Shown: one piece after another, positions 8,407-14,977 of the stretch
Position numbering within the stretch: the first letter of the stretch is position 1
Layout: every line of letters starts with the position of its first letter
DNA from: an uncultured Clostridia bacterium
GTDB taxonomy: Bacteria > Bacillota > Clostridia > Oscillospirales > Ruminococcaceae
DNA length: 22,298 nucleotides
Direction: 5' to 3'
Assembly (NCBI GenBank): GCA_937901805.1
Contig: CALDJI010000041.1
Coordinates: forward strand, 1 to 22,298
Translations under genes and position numbers: made by a program
Notes under the pieces: model-generated
Told to the model about the DNA's origin: nothing
Seen by the model: only the letters and a program-made list of their open reading frames with translations
The model's database searches: none

Positions 8407-8868
8407 TTATTCACAGACAATCGTCAGTTTTTCAAAAGCCTTTTTGGCTTTTTCCCGGCCGGAAAGGCTTGCTAAAAGCACTCCCGTCTTTGACTCCTGA
8501 ACCCGCATCACAAAATTATCTTCTGTCCCGGATTCTCCCTCAATTTCATACATGTAGTATGTATTTCCATCTTTCTGTGTATCCTCCAATACAGTCATAC
8601 CCTGTTCGCCCTTGATGGCAAGATAGCTTTGATATCCCTCTTCATGGAGAAATATTCCCACCAAGACAGTTTCTTCATCCTCTATCACTGCAAACCGTCC
8701 GTCTTTCTGCGTCAACGACATCCCATCGGAAGTGTCCAGAGAAACCTTAATAGTATCTCCTGTTTGCACGTCAAAAGAATAAGACATACTGGTTGAGATG
8801 GAACAAGCGCATAAAGCAATGGTCAGTATCACCGCCAAAACATATAAATAGCTTTTCTTTGTCTTCAT
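8407..8868 (-). CDS. Putative lipoprotein, function unknown
   Basis: The 153-residue protein starts MKTKKSYLYVLAVILTIALC, a lipoprotein-type signal peptide. A probable lipobox LCAC is at 19-22, with modified Cys22. Cysteine at the -2 position is unusual, and Cys20 could be an alternative site. The mature part is polar and probably beta-rich, with alternating strands such as DTIKVSLDTSDGMSLTQKDG, then YYMYEIEGES. It ends in a charged helix, SGREKAKKAFEKLTIVCE. I do not recognise the domain. The ATG at 8868 has AAGGAG 8 bases upstream. The gene stands alone, convergent with the ABC operon and 97 bases downstream of the reductase gene on its own strand, with no clear terminator between. It is a real gene judging by its signal peptide, ribosome binding site and position; its role is unknown. 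Confidence 0.75.
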   Translation of the reverse strand: MKTKKSYLYVLAVILTIALCACSISTSMSYSFDVQTGDTIKVSLDTSDGMSLTQKDGRFAVIEDEETVLVGIFLHEEGYQSYLAIKGEQGMTVLEDTQKDGNTYYMYEIEGESGTEDNFVMRVQESKTGVLLASLSGREKAKKAFEKLTIVCE

Positions 8869-8965
8869 GTCGGAAATCTCCTTTTCGTTCTATTAATATC
8901 TGCTCAGCTATCCAGTCCCCTGCATTCATCTTGCAAAATCGCCATTTTCTTCTATAAGTCTCAAC

Positions 8966-9700
8966 CTAAATTACAATTCCCCCATTTGGACTGAGTATCT
9001 GCCCGGTAATAAATCCAGCCTGATCCGAGGCCAAAAAACAGACAGCGTCCGCTACATCCTGCGGAGTGCCCAGCCGTCCGAGAGGGGATTCTTCCCGCAG
9101 GGCCTGTTTCGTCTGTTCATCGTAATCCGCGCACATATCCGTCTCAATGACACCCGGCGCCACACAGTTGACCGTAATCCCGGAAGGCCCGACCTCTTTC
9201 GCCAGAGCCTTGGTCAGGCCGATAATCCCCGCCTTGGCCGCCGAGTAGTGAACCTCGCACGCCCCTCCGGTAATTCCCCACATGGAGGACACTGTAATAA
9301 TCCGTCCTTCTTTCCTGTGAATCATCTGTGGAAGAACGGCACGGCAGCAGTGGAATGTCCCACTCAGGTGAACCCCGATCATTCGGTTCCACTCCTCCTC
9401 TGTAATCTCCTGAAACAGGCGCTGCTGGGCTATCCCCGCATTGCAGACAAGGACGTCTATCCCGCCAAAAAGCTCCGTTACCTCCCGAACCATACGGCCA
9501 ACCGTATCCGCATGTGAGACATCTGCGCGAAAAGTCTGTGCAAACACCCCAAAACTGCGGACAATCTCGGCCGTCTTCTCCGCAGCACATGTATCCGCAT
9601 AGTAGTTAAGCGCCACCTGATATCCTTTGGATGCAAACGAAATCGCTGTTGAACGTCCAATCCCGCGGGAGGCGCCTGTGATCAATACTGTTTTTGCCAT
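8966..9700 (-). CDS. FabG-like short-chain dehydrogenase/reductase
   Basis: This 244-residue NAD(P)H-dependent oxidoreductase shows the complete classical SDR pattern. TGASRGIG (8-15) binds the cofactor, NAG is at 87-89, and the catalytic residues are Ser139, Tyr152 and Lys156 (YSAAK). The motif PGVIETDM follows near 182-189, and the C-terminus is SPNGGIVI. Overall it is closest to 3-oxoacyl-ACP reductases, but the fatty-acid cluster is not here, so the substrate is open. The ATG at 9700 was chosen because AGGAGG lies 10 bases upstream and the protein then starts MAKTVLITG. The open frame reaches further upstream but would run into the preceding gene. The start is one base past the stop of the DRTGG gene, so the two are very likely translationally coupled. 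Confidence 0.9.
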   Translation of the reverse strand: MAKTVLITGASRGIGRSTAISFASKGYQVALNYYADTCAAEKTAEIVRSFGVFAQTFRADVSHADTVGRMVREVTELFGGIDVLVCNAGIAQQRLFQEITEEEWNRMIGVHLSGTFHCCRAVLPQMIHRKEGRIITVSSMWGITGGACEVHYSAAKAGIIGLTKALAKEVGPSGITVNCVAPGVIETDMCADYDEQTKQALREESPLGRLGTPQDVADAVCFLASDQAGFITGQILSPNGGIVI

Positions 9701-9701
9701 A

Positions 9702-10043
9702 TTATAGTTCCCTCCTATTTCTCCCTTGCAGCAGGCAGCCCGTCTCAAAGGCTGGCAGGGTACTTGCGGCGACCGCAATACCGTACCGCGCAGCGCACTG
9801 AAGCAGATTATCTGAAACAGCAGATCCTTCCGCAAATACCACGCAGGAAACATTCCTGCGCAGGGCTACCGCCAGCGTATTCTCATTTGTAATCACTGTG
9901 ACAAAAGCACAGCCCGCCGGCGCATGTGCAAGGGCATGGCTGAGCAGATCACAGCAGTAAACCCCCTTCCATTCCCGGAATGGGTTCCCTGCGTCAAACA
10001 GCGGGGAAATTCCCTCTATGTTTTTCAGATCACAAAATTTCAT
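9702..10043 (-). CDS. DRTGG-domain protein (HPr kinase N-domain-like)
   Basis: The 113-residue protein aligns by eye to the stand-alone DRTGG domains of Clostridia. It shows an N-terminal MKFCDLKNIEG, a GVYCCDLLSHALAHAPAG core (the usual pattern is GGYxSDLLSxVMAxAxxG), then FVTVITNENTLAVALRR and a C-terminal IAVAASTLPAFETGCLL. In the families I recall, such small proteins accompany serine-kinase/anti-sigma proteins and iron-hydrogenase genes and may sense a ligand; the biochemical role is not established. The ATG at 10043 has AGGAGA 8 bases upstream. The stop TAA at 9702 is one base before the fabG-like start, so it is the first gene of a two-gene operon. A good promoter lies 317 bases upstream. 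I am moderately sure of the domain and cannot assign a function. Confidence 0.75.
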   Translation of the reverse strand: MKFCDLKNIEGISPLFDAGNPFREWKGVYCCDLLSHALAHAPAGCAFVTVITNENTLAVALRRNVSCVVFAEGSAVSDNLLQCAARYGIAVAASTLPAFETGCLLQGRNRREL

Positions 10044-10360
10044 TTGGTTTCTCCTATGAAAAGACGGGGTATCCCGCCGGGAAACCGATTCGGATAATCC
10101 CGTTGAAAGCCGGATACTCTCATGATCGAACGGGGATATGTTTTAATTGGACACCATTTTTATAGAAGGCGAAATATGATGGCCATGCGAACGGGATTTT
10201 CAGCAAAAGAATATATCTGGCTGCCCCTAAAAGAAATATAAAAACTCGTAGTTCTCCCCAGACTGCTCACTGGAAATCCGGACGCCATCCTCGCAGCATT
10301 CCGTCCTGTTTATCCTGTGAGCTCCTTTAAAAAGTGGCTCCCGTCCCATAAAAATCCGTT
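10044..10360 (-). other. Long 5' leader of the DRTGG-SDR operon
   Basis: From the predicted start near 10360 to the DRTGG start codon, about 317 nt are transcribed without a convincing gene. The leader contains several inverted repeats, for example CCCGTT with AACGGG around 10099-10134. It also has an open frame of 40 codons (10349-10227, MGREPLFKGAHRINRTECCE at its start) that lacks a ribosome binding site. I recognise no riboswitch class. It could carry regulatory structure or simply be a long untranslated region. Confidence 0.4.
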
Positions 10361-10366
10361 TTCTTC

Positions 10367-10395
10367 ATTATAACGGGATTTGCGGCTCCATTCAA
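10367..10395 (-). promoter_or_regulatory. Sigma-A promoter of the DRTGG-SDR operon
   Basis: Minus-strand -35 box TTGAAT (10395-10390) and perfect -10 box TATAAT (10372-10367) have a 17-base spacer. It is the best promoter on this strand between the Nudix gene and the DRTGG gene. Confidence 0.75.
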
Positions 10396-10514
10396 TCCCG
10401 CGCGGATGGAAACTGGACTTTCCTTAACTTTTTCCTAAGGTTTTGTCATAAAATCACTCAGAATTGTTAGTAGACTTGTCACACTCTATTTACACATTTT
10501 TCCGTGCGGATGGG

Positions 10515-10668
10515 TATAATAAGGATGTACTCAGAAGTAGTACAAAGCATTTCCTTTTCATATTTTTCATACGGTGTGTTTACCCCACACACTACTCCCT
10601 TTTAAGAAGACCCCCTTCTAAACAGAAAAAGGGCATCCGATCACCCCTCGGATGCCCTTTTTCTGTTT
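10515..10668 (+). ncRNA. Candidate small RNA gene (unassigned)
   Basis: A perfect TATAAT at 10515-10520, with a weak TTTACA 20 bases upstream, is followed by a protein-less segment that can fold. AGTAGT (10536-10541) pairs with ACTACT (10591-10596), enclosing GTGTG (10574-10578) with CACAC (10586-10590). A small AGAAG/CTTCT hairpin comes next. The unit ends in a perfect 21-bp hairpin (10620-10640 with 10648-10668) whose 3' arm holds a CCCTTTTTCTGTTT stretch. The transcript would be about 140 nt. A separate promoter for the Nudix gene lies after the hairpin, so this is not simply that gene's leader. The RNA family is unknown; 6S RNA is one idea to test. The promoter is the weakest part of the case. 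Confidence 0.4.
10620..10668. terminator. Perfect 21-bp terminator hairpin
   Basis: The 21 bases at 10620-10640 are the exact reverse complement of 10648-10668, with a 7-nt loop (TCACCCC). The stem has a GC-rich centre (GGGCATCCG) flanked by A5 on one side and T5 on the other, so it reads as an intrinsic terminator on either strand. On the plus strand it ends the candidate small RNA and insulates the Nudix promoter at 10676. Confidence 0.85.
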
Positions 10669-10675
10669 CCTTCGC

Positions 10676-10705
10676 TTGACAAGCCGCATTTCTTTCTTCT
10701 ATGAT
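10676..10705 (+). promoter_or_regulatory. Sigma-A promoter of the Nudix gene
   Basis: Perfect -35 box TTGACA (10676-10681) and -10 box TATGAT (10700-10705) are 18 bases apart, starting 8 bases after the 21-bp terminator. Transcription would begin near 10712. Confidence 0.8.
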
Positions 10706-10727
10706 GAAAACGGCTCTTTTTGAGAGG

Positions 10728-10741
10728 CAGAGGGCCCTCTG
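10728..10741. promoter_or_regulatory. 14-bp perfect palindrome in the Nudix leader
   Basis: CAGAGGGCCCTCTG is fully self-complementary without a spacer, so it is a poor RNA hairpin but a good dimeric protein site. It lies about 16-29 bases after the predicted start of transcription and before the ribosome binding site, a position suited to a roadblock repressor. No matching regulator is seen in the window. Confidence 0.35.
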
Positions 10742-10777
10742 TAACAGAGGACAAAACAGATGGAATCAGGTGATAAT

Positions 10778-11320
10778 ATGGGACATTTTGAGAAGACGTT
10801 AGAACAGCAGGAACTCTATCATGGAAAAATCTTGAATCTCCGCAAGGACAAAGTGGAACTGGAAAACGGAAGAACCTCTTACCGGGAGGTCGTAGAACAC
10901 TCAGGGGGAGTCTGTGTGCTTCCCATCACAGAGGACGGTAAGGTCCTGCTTGTCAGCCAATACCGTTACCCTTACCGTGAGGAAGTCCTGGAAGCCCCAG
11001 CAGGCAAAATGGACAAAGAAGGGGAAAGCCCGCTTGCCTGCGGGATGCGGGAACTGGAAGAGGAAACCGGGCATATCGCCGGGGAATACATCGATCTCGG
11101 CCGGCTATATCCTTCCCCCGGATATACAGATGAAGTCATCTATCTTTTTGCCGCAAAAAACCTCACTAAAACAGCTCAGAAGCTTGATGAAGGGGAGTTT
11201 CTGGACGTCCAGGTATTGGAGTTCGAGGAAGCGGTCAAGCTTGTCCTGGCAGGGGAAATCGTCGATGCCAAAACCCAGGCCGCGCTTTTAAAAGCAAAGC
11301 TGATGGGACTGGAAAAATAG
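10778..11320 (+). CDS. Nudix hydrolase, ADP-ribose pyrophosphatase-like
   Basis: The enzyme likely cleaves ADP-ribose to AMP and ribose 5-phosphate, removing a reactive NAD-derived sugar. The 180-residue protein has the family's N-terminal strands, with REVVEHSGGVCVLPI at 36-50. Its Nudix box begins AGKMDKEGESPLACG and ends MRELEEETG (75-98), and PSPGYTDE at 112-119 is the ADPR pyrophosphatase signature downstream of the box. The metal-binding glutamates Glu92, Glu95 and Glu96 are present. The box has one extra residue between its first Gly and first Glu (six instead of five). I prefer the ATG at 10778, which has AGGTGAT just upstream; an in-frame ATG at 10760 would add six residues behind a weaker site. 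It is monocistronic and ends at a terminator shared with the convergent aspS. Confidence 0.92.
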   Translation: MGHFEKTLEQQELYHGKILNLRKDKVELENGRTSYREVVEHSGGVCVLPITEDGKVLLVSQYRYPYREEVLEAPAGKMDKEGESPLACGMRELEEETGHIAGEYIDLGRLYPSPGYTDEVIYLFAAKNLTKTAQKLDEGEFLDVQVLEFEEAVKLVLAGEIVDAKTQAALLKAKLMGLEK

Positions 11321-11347
11321 CTTTTTCTAAAATTTTCCTATACAGAC

Positions 11348-11382
11348 AAAAAGCCCGTCTGGCAAAACCAGACGGGCTTTTT
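11348..11382. terminator. Bidirectional terminator between the Nudix gene and aspS
   Basis: A perfect 15-bp stem (11348-11362 with 11368-11382) has a 5-nt loop CAAAA. T5 lies at the plus-strand 3' end, and the 5' A5 gives T5 on the minus strand. It lies 27 bases past the Nudix stop and 4 bases past the aspS stop, so it should serve both convergent transcripts. Confidence 0.92.
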
Positions 11383-11386
11383 CCTT

Positions 11387-13168
11387 TTATTCTTTTTGAT
11401 TGATGATAGAAATCCCCAGTTCCCGCAGTGCCTTTTCATCGACCTCAGACGGGCAGGAGGTCATCAGCTCGCTGGAGTTCTGCACCTTCGGGAAAGCAAT
11501 GACGTCGCGGATCGAATCCTTGCCGAGCATGAGCATGACCAGGCGATCCAGGCCGTATGCCATACCGCCGTGCGGGGGAACGCCGTACTGGAACGCATCA
11601 AGCAAAAACCCAAACCGCGCATAAGCGGTTTCATGGTCAAACCCCAGCGCTTCAAACATCTTCCACTGGATTTCCGGATCATTGATACGGATCGATCCTC
11701 CTCCAAGCTCACAGCCGTTCAAAATCATATCATAGGCACGGGCGTGGCAATGCCCCGGATCCGTTAGGAGTTTGTCCAGATCCTCTTCAGCAGGGCAGGT
11801 GAACGGATGATGCTTCGCCACATAACGGTTTTCCTCTTTGTCATACTCAAAGAGAGGGAAATCCGTGACCCACAGGAACTGGAACGCTTTGGGATCAATG
11901 AGACCAAGGCGGTTTGCAAGCTCACAGCGCAGCGCACCCAGGGAGGCAAACACTACATCATTATCCGCATCCGCCACGATGAGGAGCAAATCTCCTTCCT
12001 GTGCGTCCATAGCCGTACGGACAGCTTGTTTTTCCTCTTCTGTGAGGAATTTCTCATAGCTGGAGGACTGCGCGTCCTTTGTCCATCTCAGATAGGCAAG
12101 GCCCTTTGCGCCATAAGTTTTGACAAAGTCCGTCAGCTTGTCGATCTCTTTACGGGTGAGTTTCTCTGCGCCTCCTTTGACGTTGATAGCGCGCACGCTT
12201 CCGGTGGAAAGCGCGCCGGCAAAGACCTTAAACGCGCAGTTTTCCAGCAGAGAAGAGAGGTTTTTCAGCTCCATCCCAAAACGGGTGTCCGGCTTATCGC
12301 TTCCAAACCGTTCCATCGCCTCCTCATAGGGCATCCGGAGGAATGGGGTTCTCACGTCAATGTCCAGCACCTTTTTGAACACATACTTAATATAGCCCTC
12401 ATTGACCGCCATCACGTCGTTTTCATCGACAAAGGACATCTCCAGGTCAATCTGAGTAAATTCCGGCTGGCGGTCTGCACGCAGATCCTCGTCGCGAAAG
12501 CAGCGGGCAATCTGCATGTATTTGTCATAGCCGGAGAGCATCAAAATCTGCTTGTAGAGCTGCGGGGACTGCGGCAGTGCAAAAAAGGAACCCGGGAACA
12601 CACGGGAGGGGACCAGGTAGTCGCGCGCACCCTCCGGTGTGGATTTGATGAGGATCGGGGTTTCAATTTCCATAAAACCGTTTTCATCAAAGTAATCCCT
12701 GGCCGCCTTAGTAATTTTGTGCCGCATCTTCAGGGTATGCTGCATCTCAGAGCGGCGCAGATCCAGATAACGGTATTTCAGGCGCAGCTCATCCTTGACA
12801 TTGGTCTGATCGGTCACTTCAAACGGAGGGGTCTTGGCCGCGGAAAGGATGCGCAGGTCGCTCACCAGTACCTCGATTTCCCCGGTCGGGATATCCGGGT
12901 TGACAGATTCCCGTTTGCGCACAGTACCAGCCGCCATCAGGACATATTCTGCATGCACGCCGGACGCCTTTTGCAGAAGCTCCTTATCCACCGTATCGTC
13001 AAAGGCAAGCTGGAGAATCCCCGTCCGATCGCGCAGATCAATGAAGATAAGGTTTCCGAGATTGCGGATTTTTTGTACAAAACCGGCGGCAACAACCTCT
13101 TTTCCTATATCCGCCGTGGTCAGCTGTGTGCAGTAATGGGTTCGTTTGAGCCCTTTCATCGTATCCAT
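11387..13168 (-). CDS. aspS: Aspartate--tRNA ligase
   Basis: This cytosolic class II synthetase charges tRNA-Asp. The 593-residue protein has the bacterial layout: an N-terminal anticodon-binding OB fold (about 5-108), the catalytic core from LRLKYRYLDLRRSEM (about 128), and the bacterial GAD insertion (about 290-420). Motif 2 FRDEDLRADRQPEFTQID is at 224-241, and motif 3 around GMAYGLDRLVML is at 535-546. The OB-fold position that is His in many non-discriminating AspRS is Leu37 here (NLGNLIFID). That favours an enzyme specific for tRNA-Asp, though this is inference from a remembered P. aeruginosa study. The ATG at 13168 has AGAGGA 9 bases upstream; an ATG three codons in is possible. It follows hisS by 18 bases and shares its T-box leader. 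Confidence 0.97.
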   Translation of the reverse strand: MDTMKGLKRTHYCTQLTTADIGKEVVAAGFVQKIRNLGNLIFIDLRDRTGILQLAFDDTVDKELLQKASGVHAEYVLMAAGTVRKRESVNPDIPTGEIEVLVSDLRILSAAKTPPFEVTDQTNVKDELRLKYRYLDLRRSEMQHTLKMRHKITKAARDYFDENGFMEIETPILIKSTPEGARDYLVPSRVFPGSFFALPQSPQLYKQILMLSGYDKYMQIARCFRDEDLRADRQPEFTQIDLEMSFVDENDVMAVNEGYIKYVFKKVLDIDVRTPFLRMPYEEAMERFGSDKPDTRFGMELKNLSSLLENCAFKVFAGALSTGSVRAINVKGGAEKLTRKEIDKLTDFVKTYGAKGLAYLRWTKDAQSSSYEKFLTEEEKQAVRTAMDAQEGDLLLIVADADNDVVFASLGALRCELANRLGLIDPKAFQFLWVTDFPLFEYDKEENRYVAKHHPFTCPAEEDLDKLLTDPGHCHARAYDMILNGCELGGGSIRINDPEIQWKMFEALGFDHETAYARFGFLLDAFQYGVPPHGGMAYGLDRLVMLMLGKDSIRDVIAFPKVQNSSELMTSCPSEVDEKALRELGISIINQKE

Positions 13169-13186
13169 TTCTAATATCCTCTTTTC

Positions 13187-14509
13187 CTATCCTTTATGGT
13201 TCCACTGTTCCACCGTATCCGAAAGCATCCCAAGAGCAGCCTGGGCCTGGATGGTGGCAAGCGTCTGCGCCAGGGAATCCAACGCAATTTCCTGGATTTC
13301 ACCGCTTTGCATATTTTTCAGTTTTCCTTTGCCCTGGACAATTTCATCGTCGCCTAATACCATGGAATAGGCGGCGCCGATTTTGTCCGCATATTTCATC
13401 TGAGCCTTCAGGCTCCTTCCCACGGTATCACATTCAGCAAAGAACCCGTCATGGCGCAGTTCCTTTGTCAGAGAAAACGCTTTAAGTGCGGCCGGTTCCC
13501 CGATATTGGCAAGATAAATATCACATTTTGCATCGGGTTCAAAGGCGCAGCCCGCCTGTTCCATAACCATGAGCAGGCGCTCCAGCCCCATGCCGAAACC
13601 CAGCGCCGGGGTCTGCGCGCCGCCAAGTTCTTTGACAAGCCCGTCATAGCGCCCGCCGCCGCAGACAGTCCCCTGGGCGCCGATCGTATCTGTGATAAAC
13701 TCAAAAACGGTCCGGGTGTAATAGTCCAGCCCGCGGACAATCCGCGGATCCACCTGATAATCCAGCCCACTGAGATCCAGACGTTTTTTCAGACCTTCAA
13801 AATGCTGTGCGCAGTCTTCGCAAAGGTAATCGAGAATCACTGGGGCATCCTTTGCTATGGCCTTGCAGTCCTGGTTTTTGCAGTCCAGCAAACGCATGGG
13901 GTTTTTCTCCAGGCGCTCCAGGCAGGTGCCGCAAAGATTCTCTTTGTGCGCACTGAAATATTCTTTAAGCGCAGCATGGTATTTGGCGCGGCATTCGGGA
14001 CAGCCGATGGAATTGATATGCAGCGAGATTTCATTCAGTCCCAAGCTGTGCAGGATCTCGCTGGCGAGCAGGATCATCTCCGCGTCCGCAGCAGGGGAGG
14101 CGGGACCGAACATCTCGGCGCCAAACTGGTGGAACTCCCGCAGCCGCCCGGCCTGCGGTTTTTCATAACGGAAGCAGGAAAGCAGATAAAATACTTTCAG
14201 CGGAAGCGCCCCTCCAAGCAGGCCGTTTTGCAGGATGGCGCGTGCAGCGCCTGCAGTCCCTTCCGGCCGCAGAGTAATCGAACGGTGCCCCTTATCCTCA
14301 AACGTATACATTTCTTTTTGGACAACATCCGTGGTGTCCCCAACGGAGCGGGTAAACAGTTCCGTATGTTCAAAAGTCGGGGTGCGGATCTCCTGGAAAC
14401 CGAAATTCTGGGCGGTTTGGGAAACCACTTTTTCCACATACCGCCATTTATAGCTGTCTGCAGGAAGAACATCCGCCGTGCCGCGCGGCGCGTTGGTCAA
14501 AATTGCCAT
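13187..14509 (-). CDS. hisS: Histidine--tRNA ligase
   Basis: This homodimeric class II enzyme charges tRNA-His in the cytosol. The 440-residue protein starts MAILTNAPRGTADVLP. Motif 2 is FRYEKPQAGRLREFHQFGAE (113-132). The HisRS-specific segments are LDYYTRTVFE (261-270) and GGGRYDGL (284-291), and motif 3 is FGMGLERLLM (305-314). The insertion domain at about 167-245 carries eight cysteines in pairs (170/173, 193/196, 210/215, 230/233), suggesting metal-binding knuckles of the kind I recall in clostridial HisRS. The C-terminus (about 330-425) is the anticodon-binding domain. The ATG at 14509 follows an AGGAAGG site. The gene heads the hisS-aspS operon, preceded by an unusually long leader with a T-box. 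Confidence 0.97.
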   Translation of the reverse strand: MAILTNAPRGTADVLPADSYKWRYVEKVVSQTAQNFGFQEIRTPTFEHTELFTRSVGDTTDVVQKEMYTFEDKGHRSITLRPEGTAGAARAILQNGLLGGALPLKVFYLLSCFRYEKPQAGRLREFHQFGAEMFGPASPAADAEMILLASEILHSLGLNEISLHINSIGCPECRAKYHAALKEYFSAHKENLCGTCLERLEKNPMRLLDCKNQDCKAIAKDAPVILDYLCEDCAQHFEGLKKRLDLSGLDYQVDPRIVRGLDYYTRTVFEFITDTIGAQGTVCGGGRYDGLVKELGGAQTPALGFGMGLERLLMVMEQAGCAFEPDAKCDIYLANIGEPAALKAFSLTKELRHDGFFAECDTVGRSLKAQMKYADKIGAAYSMVLGDDEIVQGKGKLKNMQSGEIQEIALDSLAQTLATIQAQAALGMLSDTVEQWNHKG

Positions 14510-14536
14510 GAAGAACCTTCCTCTCTATAAAAAATC

Positions 14537-14572
14537 ACTTTTGTATACAAAAGTATCAATGCTTTTAAGCAT
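14537..14572. repeat. Two adjacent palindromes in the hisS leader
   Basis: ACTTTTGTATACAAAAGT (14537-14554) is an 18-bp perfect palindrome, and ATGCTT-TT-AAGCAT (14559-14572) is a second inverted repeat with a 2-base centre. Both lie after the T-box terminator and within 65 bases of the hisS start. The first is followed on the transcribed strand by GATTTTTT, so it could be a weak second terminator, or both could be protein-binding sites. Confidence 0.5.
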
Positions 14573-14685
14573 AGGATATTTTTATCAACTTGTCCAGATG
14601 GTTTACTGCCCATAGCGTTCTTTTCTCCGCTTTGCCATGCCAAACCACGGCAAAGCAATCAGGTTTTGGGCAAGTTGCCGCCAAC

Positions 14686-14730
14686 AAAAAAAGCATCCGC
14701 TTCTCCCATTCCTGGGACGAAGCAAGATGC
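14686..14730 (-). terminator. T-box regulated terminator
   Basis: On the minus strand GCATC, GCTTC and CCCA pair with TGGG, GAAGC and GATGC around a GGAA loop, with small bulges, and run into seven T residues (14692-14686). It begins about 10 bases after the conserved T-box sequence. It should form when charged tRNA fails to stabilise the antiterminator, blocking hisS-aspS. Confidence 0.88.
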
Positions 14731-14975
14731 CTTCTCTCTTCGTGGTACCACCCGGATGAAACTGCCTATCGGCTGTTTTTCTCAGCCGTTTTCCTTGATA
14801 ACGCACAAAACGGGTGCGGTGCCCTTTTCCTTTTTTGGATTTACAGGCACATGCTCACCGGACGTCTTTCACAGGGGCTTTGGGAAACACGCTTTCAGCA
14901 CCTAATCAAAAAGGGCGCGCTTTCTCTTTACCCAGTTTCCCTGCTACTTTTCCGGGTCCAAGCTCTCCCACAGCG
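14686..14975 (-). promoter_or_regulatory. T-box riboswitch leader of hisS-aspS, Asp specifier
   Basis: The leader senses uncharged tRNA and switches between terminator and antiterminator. The T-box sequence GGGTGGTACCACG is at 14753-14741. Stem III is CGGCTG/CAGCCG (14788-14783 with 14775-14770). In stem I the 5' AGTA (14948-14945) lies opposite GAAA followed by GAC (14866-14864). The flanking helices GCAGGG/CCCTGT and CCGGA/TCCGG match the glyQS layout, making GAC (Asp) the specifier. The variable base after TGG is T, which can pair with the G73 of tRNA-Asp but not with the C73 of bacterial tRNA-His. The leader begins right after the mgsA stop; I see no promoter for it. T-box identity is sure; the specifier is a manual fold. 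Confidence 0.88.
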
Positions 14976-14977
14976 TT

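Noticed and set aside
9701..9853. A longer N-terminus for the FabG-like protein (51 extra residues)
   Set aside because: The extension overlaps the DRTGG gene in another frame and lacks a ribosome binding site; the start at 9700 has AGGAGG and the canonical MAKTVLITG beginning.
10227..10349. A 40-codon small ORF in the DRTGG-SDR leader as a gene
   Set aside because: It starts about 11 bases after the predicted transcription start with no Shine-Dalgarno sequence and no similarity I recognise; kept only as a remark under the leader.
10493..10573. Minus-strand 26-codon frame resembling a signal peptide (MKNMKRKCFVLLLSTSLLYP...)
   Set aside because: It is very short, lacks a properly spaced ribosome binding site and promoter, and has no mature region; hydrophobic short frames are expected by chance in AT-rich DNA.
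10464..10679. A 71-codon plus-strand open frame across the candidate small RNA
   Set aside because: It starts upstream of the TATAAT, has no ribosome binding site, shows no domain, and runs through both arms of the 21-bp terminator.
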